Source: UBA3006 sp031401235 (GTDB taxonomy: Bacteria > Actinomycetota > Acidimicrobiia > Acidimicrobiales > Ilumatobacteraceae). Taken from it: 64,000 bases of DNA. The notes beneath the pieces were generated by a model, which was not told the origin of the DNA, made no database searches, and saw nothing but the letters and a program-made list of their open reading frames with translations. Shown here one piece after another: positions 58,512 to 64,000 of this stretch (position 1 is its first letter; the number at the start of each line of letters is the position of its first letter). Location: the NCBI GenBank assembly GCA_031401235.1, contig JANNRJ010000010.1, positions 1 through 64,000 on the forward strand, in the 5' to 3' direction. The position numbers and the translations under genes are program-made.

Positions 58512-59230
58512 TGACATCTGCACTCGACCCAGCATTGTCAGATGCGGCCATCACCTATACGTCCTATTTAAAAATTGATGAGTTGTTAACTCTTCAGGAG
58601 CCACTCTCTGCCGGACCCGAACACGACGAATTGCTTTTCATCATCATTCATCAAAGTTATGAATTGTGGTTCAAGTCACTGTTGCATGAATTGCGCCGAG
58701 CCCAATTCACTCTCGAAGCTGGTGATACACATCTCGCGCTCGGGCTACTCGGCCGAGTTCGAACGATCATGAAAACTCTCGTCGGCCAGGTGGACATTTT
58801 GGAAACAATGACACCGCTGCAATTCAATACCTTCCGCGATCGACTTGCCGCCGCAAGCGGTTTTCAATCACGCCAGTTTCGCCAACTCGAGACCATTCTT
58901 GGGGGACGGGAACCCTCGCAAAACGGCCTATGGCAATCTGTACTCCAATATCTCGCACTTCGCAAACATTTACCGAAGGCCGATCTGCATGGTGTGAATG
59001 AGATGCTTGTCGATGTGTATCGGAATGATCCGGAAGCGACATTGCTGCTTGAGCGGCTGGTCGACATTGATGAAGGTTTGCAAGAGTGGCGATATCGCCA
59101 CGTAAAGATGGTCGAACGAACGATTGGCGCCAAGATGGGTACTGGTGGATCATCGGGCGCCCAGTATCTCGCCAGCACGTTATTTAAACCAGTCTTTCCC
59201 GAACTATGGCAGATACGTTCAGAGTTTTGA
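58511..59230 (+). CDS. kynA: Tryptophan 2,3-dioxygenase
   Basis: 239 residues. Heme enzyme opening the indole ring of tryptophan to N-formylkynurenine. ATG 58511 (MTSALDPALSDAAITYTSYL) with the family motifs LLFIIIHQSYELWFKSLLHE (substrate-side His and Arg), QFNTFRDRLAAASGFQSRQF, the axial His in EWRYRHVKMVERTIGAKMG and GTGGSSGAQYLAST. Shorter than the 280-300 residues of many bacterial versions because the loop after the first third is missing. An earlier in-frame ATG (58490) would lie inside kynU. No kynurenine formamidase gene lies nearby. Confidence 0.95.
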   Translation: MTSALDPALSDAAITYTSYLKIDELLTLQEPLSAGPEHDELLFIIIHQSYELWFKSLLHELRRAQFTLEAGDTHLALGLLGRVRTIMKTLVGQVDILETMTPLQFNTFRDRLAAASGFQSRQFRQLETILGGREPSQNGLWQSVLQYLALRKHLPKADLHGVNEMLVDVYRNDPEATLLLERLVDIDEGLQEWRYRHVKMVERTIGAKMGTGGSSGAQYLASTLFKPVFPELWQIRSEF

Positions 59231-59336
59231 CAAGTTGAACACACTCGGCAGTTCCGGTTACACATTTATGCACATTGAATATTGCAACTCGACCCGTTAG
59301 GGTCAGCGTGTCTTCCCCTTCACTTCCTCACAGCTT

Positions 59337-59342
59337 TAGATT
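59337..59342 (+). promoter_or_regulatory. Possible -10 element of the 59361 gene
   Basis: TAGATT, giving a leader of about 12 bases that contains GAAAGG as Shine-Dalgarno before ATG 59361. Unlike most isolated genes here, this start has a leader. Confidence 0.35.
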
Positions 59343-59360
59343 TCACAGTGAAAGGTTTTT

Positions 59361-59756
59361 ATGACAATTGACGAAAAGGTTCGCCATGATTTGTACGAAG
59401 GACTTGAGAAGGTCGTCGGCGAAGATCCGGCCAAGCTATTGATGACTGCGATTCCGCCATTTTCTTGGGACAATGTTGCAACCAAGGGTGATATCTCGGA
59501 GTTGAAGGGTGATATTTCTGAGTTGAGGTCGGAGTTGAAGGGTGATATCTCTCAGTTGGGTTCGTACTTAAACGGTGACATCAATTTACTGCGGGAAGAT
59601 AACAAGGAATTTCGGGGTGAACTCAGAGATATCCGAGCCGAACTCAGAGAGTTTCGGCGGGAAATGGTGCGGGATCACCGGTGGCTGCTGTTTCAGTTTC
59701 TTGCCGTCAATCTGTCAATGGTCACGATTGTCCTTGCTTTTGTGGCCATGACTTAG
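59361..59756 (+). CDS. Coiled-coil protein with C-terminal membrane anchor, unknown function
   Basis: 131 residues. N-terminal part MTIDEKVRHDLYEGLEKVVG with a bacterial YgaP/DUF-like helical look; a central repeat region (about 42-66) with three KGDISELx units; a long coiled coil (about 67-108, DIRAELREFRREMVRDH) and one C-terminal transmembrane helix (about 108-130, WLLFQFLAVNLSMVTIVLAF). Orientation would leave the coil in the cytoplasm. No family name can be given with confidence; similar repeats occur in small proteins annotated as DUF1640-like or hemagglutinin-like. Confidence 0.8.
   Translation: MTIDEKVRHDLYEGLEKVVGEDPAKLLMTAIPPFSWDNVATKGDISELKGDISELRSELKGDISQLGSYLNGDINLLREDNKEFRGELRDIRAELREFRREMVRDHRWLLFQFLAVNLSMVTIVLAFVAMT
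59484..59558 (+). repeat. 21-bp near-tandem repeats in the coiled-coil gene
   Basis: Three copies of a 21-bp unit beginning AAGGGTGATAT (59484-59504, 59505-59525, 59538-59558), with two to four differences each and a 12-bp partial unit between the second and third. They encode KGDISEL, KGDISEL and KGDISQL heptads. Confidence 0.85.
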
Positions 59757-59768
59757 TCCTGTTTGGAC

Positions 59769-59774
59769 TAATCT
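59769..59774 (+). promoter_or_regulatory. TANNNT -10 element for the adenine deaminase gene
   Basis: TAATCT, then CACGCC, then GTG 59781. Same hexamer as at the acyl-CoA synthetase gene. Leaderless arrangement. Confidence 0.5.
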
Positions 59775-59780
59775 CACGCC

Positions 59781-61502
59781 GTGGCGCGTCCAGCGGTAAC
59801 GCAAAAGGCTTTGGCCGCCGCGCGTGGCGATGGGCCAGCGGATTTGCTTATTACAGGTGGCCGAGTATTTAGTCCAGCGACCCGAGAGTGGATCTCTACC
59901 GATCTCGCAATTTGTGACGGACAGGTGGTCGGTTGGGGATCCCGTGATGCGATCGCGACGATGGATGTTGAGGGTGCCGCATTGTGTTCTGGATTTGTCG
60001 ATGCGCATATGCACCTTGAGTCTTCAAAGGTGTGGGTTTCGGAATTTGTAAAAGCAGTTTTGCCAAACGGAACCACGGCCGTGGCTTGTGATCCGCACGA
60101 GGTCGCAAATGTTGCCGGGCTACCTGGGGTAATTTCGGTAATCGAAGCAGCGGCCGACATGCCATTTACGTTCGGAATTGCCGCATCGAGTTGTGTACCC
60201 GCATCGAAATTTGAAAGCGCTTCGGCGGCATTTTCTGCCCATGAGGTTAAGGTCCTCTTGAACGAGTATGGCGCAATCGGCGTGGCCGAGGTAATGAATT
60301 TTCCAGGTGTGATAAATGGTGATCCGATGTTTCGAGAAATTATCGATGCAGCCGGTTGGCGAAGGGTAGATGGCCATGCGCCCGGCCTGCGGGGAAATCA
60401 ACTTGATGCCTATCTGGCTGCAGGAGTTGAGTCGGACCACGAATGTTTTGCACTTGATGAGGCTCTTGAAAAGCGCCAAAAGGGAATGTGGATTTTTTTG
60501 CGCCACGGTTCAATTTGTCAGGAACTCGTGACGCTATTGCCAACCGTTCTCAATCAGGGATCGATGTGTTGTGCGTTCAGCACCGACGACCGCGAACCCG
60601 ATATGTTGCGCGATCTTGGACACATCAATCATTGCGCCCGACTTGCAACGGAACACGGACTTTCCGATATCGACGCATTGCTGATGGCCTCATTTTTCCC
60701 GGCTATGTATCACAATTTTTTCCATCTCGGATCTCTTGGGCCTGGATATCAGGCCGATGTGCTTATTTTTGACAAACTGGCCGGCTTTCGACCGGTGCGG
60801 GTCTTGCAGGCCGGGAGAGTAGTTGCCGAGCAGGGAAAAATCATTGAGGGTGTTGTGCCCCAAGTTGTTGCGCCGAGGCATTTATACAACACAATTCGAC
60901 TTCACCATACGCCCGTCGCTGCGGATTTCATTCTTGATCACGATTCGGTTACCACGGCTCGTGTCATCGGGATAACCGACGGCAGCATCCGCACGCAAGA
61001 TCTGATTCTCAATGTGCAGGATCAAAGCGTCGATATTGCCCGCATCGCAGTTGTCGAGCGGCATCACGCCACGGGCCGAATTGGGCTTGGATATGTGGCC
61101 GGATACGGGATCAAGCGTGGGGCCATTGCATCTTCAGTGGCGCACGACGCACACAACGTGATGGTGGTGGGAGCGCGCGACAAATCCGGACCGCGCGACA
61201 TGGCAATCGCGGTCACGCGAGTCGCTGAATTAGGTGGTGGTCAGGTCGTCGTAGTCGATGGCAAAGTAATCGCCGAGGCTCCCTTACCGATTGCCGGTCT
61301 GATGAGTGATTTGCCACTTAATGAAGTTGCATCACAACTCGATGAGGTTGTGCGGGCGGCGCACAGCCTTGGAATATCCCTGAACGCACCGTTTATGACT
61401 CTTAGTTTTCTCGGTCTATCGGTGATTCCAGATCTGCGAATCACCGATCACGGACTCATTGATGTCAACGCATTTGCCAAGGTCGCGGTCGGGGTGGTGT
61501 AG
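59781..61502 (+). CDS. ade: Adenine deaminase
   Basis: 573 residues of the amidohydrolase superfamily, converting adenine to hypoxanthine. GFVDAHMHLESSKVWVSEF (metal-binding HxH), AVACDPHEVANVAGLPGV, VAEVMNFPGVINGD, DGHAPGLRGNQLDAYLAAG, SDHECF and FSTDDREPDML are the signatures of the long AdeC type. Fits purine salvage together with the nucleoside hydrolase gene. GTG start. Confidence 0.94.
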   Translation: MARPAVTQKALAAARGDGPADLLITGGRVFSPATREWISTDLAICDGQVVGWGSRDAIATMDVEGAALCSGFVDAHMHLESSKVWVSEFVKAVLPNGTTAVACDPHEVANVAGLPGVISVIEAAADMPFTFGIAASSCVPASKFESASAAFSAHEVKVLLNEYGAIGVAEVMNFPGVINGDPMFREIIDAAGWRRVDGHAPGLRGNQLDAYLAAGVESDHECFALDEALEKRQKGMWIFLRHGSICQELVTLLPTVLNQGSMCCAFSTDDREPDMLRDLGHINHCARLATEHGLSDIDALLMASFFPAMYHNFFHLGSLGPGYQADVLIFDKLAGFRPVRVLQAGRVVAEQGKIIEGVVPQVVAPRHLYNTIRLHHTPVAADFILDHDSVTTARVIGITDGSIRTQDLILNVQDQSVDIARIAVVERHHATGRIGLGYVAGYGIKRGAIASSVAHDAHNVMVVGARDKSGPRDMAIAVTRVAELGGGQVVVVDGKVIAEAPLPIAGLMSDLPLNEVASQLDEVVRAAHSLGISLNAPFMTLSFLGLSVIPDLRITDHGLIDVNAFAKVAVGVV

Positions 61503-61574
61503 TACATCGATCTTCTGACGTGATACCGGGTGCCCGACAATTTGTGATCGCATCCGACTAAAATAGATAGTTCG

Positions 61575-62342
61575 ATGCGAGCATTTACCGTTGCCCTAGT
61601 TGGCTCGATCCTGTTTGCAACAACAGGTAGCGCGTTAAGCGCATCGGCGGAATCTTCGTCGGTCGTGCCGGCGGCAATTATCTCGAAGCGAATTATCGGC
61701 ACCTCAGTGCAGGGTCGCCCAATCGAGGCGATTCGACGCGGGACACCAGGTGGAACCGTTGTTCTCGTGATCGGAGTTATTCACGGCGATGAGGTAGCAG
61801 GTCTCAAGATCGTCGACCATTTGATGACCCTTCCCGTGCCTGAAGGTATTGACCTCTGGCTGGTCCCATCGATGAATCCCGACGGGGCCGCCCATGTCAC
61901 ACATACAAATGCCAACGGGGTAGATCTTAACCGCAACTTTCCGTATCAGTGGAAAAAGATCTTTCAACTTGGCCATGAGGAATACTCCGGGCCGGCACGG
62001 TCATCCGAACCAGAGACTAAAGCGATGATCAGTTTCATGCGCGAAATTAAACCGGAACTTGGAATCTGGTATCACCAAGACCTGCACAGAATTTCGCCCA
62101 GCACCGGTATCAATGGTCAACTTCGTGCCCGCTACTCGCAACAAACCGGAATTCCACTAAAGAGCATTACCGGAGGAACATATTGGGGGATTGCTGCGAC
62201 ATGGCAGCGAATCGCGATTCCCGATTCGTATTCATTTGTGGTTGAACTGGGACCGACACCAGTTCGGGCCAAACATCTCCTACGCAATGCCTACGCCGTA
62301 TTGGACGTAGCTTTGCTTCGTCGAACCTTGAGTGGAAAGTAA
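61575..62342 (+). CDS. Secreted M14-family zinc carboxypeptidase
   Basis: 255 residues. Signal peptide (1-25, cleavage near SALSASAES) then an M14 domain with the zinc site HGDE (GVIHGDEVAGLKIVDHL), NPDGAAHVTHTNANGVDLNR NFP, third ligand His in WYHQDLHR and the catalytic Glu in SFVVELGPTP. Similar to murein-peptide amidase (MpaA-like) and short bacterial carboxypeptidases; probably trims peptides or peptidoglycan stems outside the membrane. TAAAAT at 61559-61564 may be the -10, leaving a very short leader. Confidence 0.88.
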   Translation: MRAFTVALVGSILFATTGSALSASAESSSVVPAAIISKRIIGTSVQGRPIEAIRRGTPGGTVVLVIGVIHGDEVAGLKIVDHLMTLPVPEGIDLWLVPSMNPDGAAHVTHTNANGVDLNRNFPYQWKKIFQLGHEEYSGPARSSEPETKAMISFMREIKPELGIWYHQDLHRISPSTGINGQLRARYSQQTGIPLKSITGGTYWGIAATWQRIAIPDSYSFVVELGPTPVRAKHLLRNAYAVLDVALLRRTLSGK

Positions 62343-62346
62343 TCGT

Positions 62347-63519
62347 CTAAGTGAGTTGGGGTAGTCCAACGAGCATTCGATAATCATCAGCCTCGTTATA
62401 CATGTGGGCGGACAATCGCACATAATTGTGACCGCCGACCGACATGATCGTGGTTTCGGTATTCAGTTCACGGCCCGCCCGTTGAATGAGCGCGTCGCAC
62501 TCCTTGCGTGTGAAGGCCGGTGAAATCGGCAAGCGCACCATTCGCATCCAAGGTGCTTCAAATTCTGCCGCTACATGTCGATCGACATTCCAAGCTTCAC
62601 GTAACAATGTCGCCCCGGCCTCAATGACCTCGCTGTTATGCGAATTACGTTCGGTGCGACTCCACTGTTGCTGAAATTCAATTGCGCTAGGCACGGAAAT
62701 GTATGACGAGTAATCACTGGTTCCTTGCCAATCAAACGACGTTGGAAATCCGTTCTCGTATCCCCAAGAAGGAGCCAGTGGCGCCATCAATGCGGCAATC
62801 TGAATGTTGGCACAGACGATCCCCGCCGATGGTCGAGGTGCACATAGCCACTTATGGAAGTTGCCGACCCATACATCGAACCCAGTTGGCAATGGGTTTT
62901 CGAGCATTCCTGCGGCGTGAGCGCCATCGATGACAAATCGAAGACTCGGATTCGTTGGTTTCAATTGGGCGATAATTTCATTCACCGGCAGCAGCGCTCC
63001 GGTGTCCGAAGTGATTAGGTCCAGCACGACAATTGTTTCGGCATCTGTCGTGGCGAATGCTTCGGCAATACGCGAGGCGATGACTTCAGCGGTGATCTCA
63101 TCTGGATACCGGATAGCGACGGTGTTGAGAGTTGCGTTGCTTCGTTGCGCCACTCGTTGGAGGGCAAGATGCACACCCCCGTAGCCGAGCGAAGTAGAAA
63201 TAATATGAGCCCGCCGATGGCGAGAATTAACGTCGTCAACCAGGGCTTGCACAGCAGTGGCCATTCCCTGAGATGAATTTGGTACAAATGCAAACAGTTC
63301 CTCGGCAACGGCCATCCAGCGCGCTGTGGATTGGCGAGCCGCGACCAACAAATCGGGAAGCTCAAATCGAAACCAACGGTTTGGATTCGTTAGTGCCCGA
63401 TCTTGGAATTCTCGCTGAATCGCATCAACCACACGAGGCACGGCTCCGAATGAACCATGGTTTAAATGAGTGATACTCGGTTCAAGGCTCCACAGCGGAG
63501 CATATGTGTTGGGTTTCAC
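62347..63519 (-). CDS. Class V aminotransferase (isopenicillin-N epimerase-like)
   Basis: 390-residue PLP enzyme. THLNHGSFGAVPRVVDAIQ and NRWFRFELPDLLVAARQS are typical of the isopenicillin N epimerase-like branch; the cofactor Asp is in FVIDGAHAAGM and the PLP Lys in VGNFHKWLCAPRPSAG. Members also include cysteine desulfurase-like lyases and the ergothioneine lyase EgtE, so the reaction is open. The start overlaps the glpX end by four bases. Confidence 0.88.
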   Translation of the reverse strand: MKPNTYAPLWSLEPSITHLNHGSFGAVPRVVDAIQREFQDRALTNPNRWFRFELPDLLVAARQSTARWMAVAEELFAFVPNSSQGMATAVQALVDDVNSRHRRAHIISTSLGYGGVHLALQRVAQRSNATLNTVAIRYPDEITAEVIASRIAEAFATTDAETIVVLDLITSDTGALLPVNEIIAQLKPTNPSLRFVIDGAHAAGMLENPLPTGFDVWVGNFHKWLCAPRPSAGIVCANIQIAALMAPLAPSWGYENGFPTSFDWQGTSDYSSYISVPSAIEFQQQWSRTERNSHNSEVIEAGATLLREAWNVDRHVAAEFEAPWMRMVRLPISPAFTRKECDALIQRAGRELNTETTIMSVGGHNYVRLSAHMYNEADDYRMLVGLPQLT

Positions 63520-64000
63520 TCGTGAAATTCGTCAGATGAATAGGCGGTAAGTCGATCAGCACGGTGGTGAGTGTCGATATAGCGAATCGTTCCGCTACGA
63601 CTGCGCATCACCAAACTCTGCGACCTGGCACCGTATGCGTCGTATCTAACACCACGCAGTAGTTCGCCATCGGTGACACCAGTGGCGGCGAAAAATACAT
63701 CATTTCCTCGAACCAAATCATTTGTAGTGAGAATCTTTGACAAGTCGTATCCAGCGGCGATCGCCGTGTTGCGTTCGCCTTCATTTCGTGGATACAACCG
63801 CCCGATGATTTCGCCACCCATCGCCTTTAGCGCAGCAGCGGCGATGACGCCCTCGGGAGTGCCACCAATTCCCATCAAGATGTCCACTCCAACTCCTGGT
63901 GAAGCCGCGGCGATGGCGGCGAATATATCTCCGTCACTAATGAGCCGAATACGGGCACCTGATGCGCGTACCTCAGCGATGAGTTCGTCGTGACGATCGC
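63516..64000 (-). CDS. glpX: Fructose-1,6-bisphosphatase class II, C-terminal part (cut by window edge)
   Basis: The frame is open from the right edge (RHDELIAEVRASGARIRLIS, DGDIFAAIAAASPGVGVDIL) through MGIGGTPEGVIAAAALKAMG and VFFAATGVTDGELLRGVRYD to the stop at 63516. These are the second half of the GlpX family, the gluconeogenic fructose-1,6-bisphosphatase of most actinobacteria. The N-terminus lies beyond the window. Overlaps the aminotransferase gene by four bases. Confidence 0.95.
   Translation of the reverse strand, partial: DRHDELIAEVRASGARIRLISDGDIFAAIAAASPGVGVDILMGIGGTPEGVIAAAALKAMGGEIIGRLYPRNEGERNTAIAAGYDLSKILTTNDLVRGNDVFFAATGVTDGELLRGVRYDAYGARSQSLVMRSRSGTIRYIDTHHRADRLTAYSSDEFHE

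Noticed and set aside
59291..59304. GACCC-GTTA-GGGTC inverted repeat between kynA and the coiled-coil gene
   Set aside because: Five-bp stem without T run; may be chance, although it could be a small operator.
1..64000. tRNA or rRNA genes, CRISPR arrays, insertion sequences, prophage or integrase genes, replication origin
   Set aside because: I looked for cloverleaf ends, regularly spaced repeats, transposase motifs, terminal inverted repeats and DnaA-box clusters and saw none convincing.

Overview
The window is one contiguous stretch of a bacterial chromosome with very high coding density. Gene order (spc/alpha ribosomal operons, then truA-rplM-rpsI-glmM-glmS-acpS-alr-tsaE-tsaB-rimI-tsaD, then groESL), many GTG starts, the TANNNT-type -10 motifs next to start codons, and protein features such as Cys-containing uS14, a RipA-like NlpC/P60 protein and a Cys-x2-His-x2-Cys P450 ferredoxin point to an actinobacterium. 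Base composition is only about half G+C and several ribosomal proteins carry Lys/Ala-rich tails, which fits the lower-GC Acidimicrobiia (Ilumatobacter-like freshwater/marine lineages) better than high-GC streptomycetes or mycobacteria. This placement is inference from reading, not a search.

Region 1 (1-14.3 kb): the S10/spc/alpha ribosomal gene block, all on the plus strand: end of rplC, rplD, rplW, rplB, rpsS, rplV, rpsC, rplP, rpmC, rpsQ, rplN, rplX, rplE, rpsZ, rpsH, rplF, rplR, rpsE, rpmD, rplO, secY, adk, infA, rpmJ, rpsM, rpsK, rpsD, rpoA, rplQ. The methionine aminopeptidase gene that often lies between adk and infA is missing, and infA appears to start at CTG. Region 2 (14.3-29.2 kb): truA, rplM, rpsI, then cell-wall precursor and tRNA-modification genes: glmM, a double-sized glmS, acpS, alr, tsaE, tsaB, rimI, tsaD, dusB, maf, and groES-groEL under a perfect CIRCE operator with a strong terminator behind groEL.

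Region 3 (29.2-38.1 kb): two small unknown proteins, a NudL-type NUDIX hydrolase, then on the minus strand a secreted phospholipase A2-like protein, ribH, ribBA and ribD behind an FMN riboswitch, an EamA transporter and a small membrane protein; then guaA and a RipA-like peptidoglycan hydrolase on plus. Region 4 (38.1-46.3 kb): lipid/xenobiotic metabolism: an ACAD10/11-like kinase and a dienelactone hydrolase, an acyl-CoA synthetase divergent from a ferredoxin-P450 pair, then a UvrD/PcrA helicase, an anchored unknown protein and a stand-alone B12-binding mutase subunit.

Region 5 (46.4-54.6 kb): sucC-sucD, an acyltransferase-SGNH membrane protein, malate dehydrogenase, an M23 peptidase, nucleoside hydrolase, asparaginase, and an unknown two-HTH protein with a 64-residue partner. 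Region 6 (54.7-64 kb): glutamate dehydrogenase, an MFS transporter, kynureninase divergent from tryptophan 2,3-dioxygenase, a coiled-coil membrane protein, adenine deaminase, an M14 carboxypeptidase, a class V aminotransferase and the C-terminal part of glpX. Together, regions 5-6 look like salvage and breakdown of amino acids, purines and nucleosides feeding the TCA cycle.

The most notable signals are: the 1137-residue GlmS with three extra segments; a repeated start architecture in which a TANNNT hexamer lies 6-8 nt before the start codon with no Shine-Dalgarno (leaderless mRNAs) at about 13 genes; the kynU/kynA pair, whose two such hexamers are packed on opposite strands in 13 bp; the CTG start of infA; and Lys/Ala-rich tails on ribosomal proteins. 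I saw no tRNA, rRNA, CRISPR array, insertion sequence or prophage, and no gene-free stretch longer than 300 bases.
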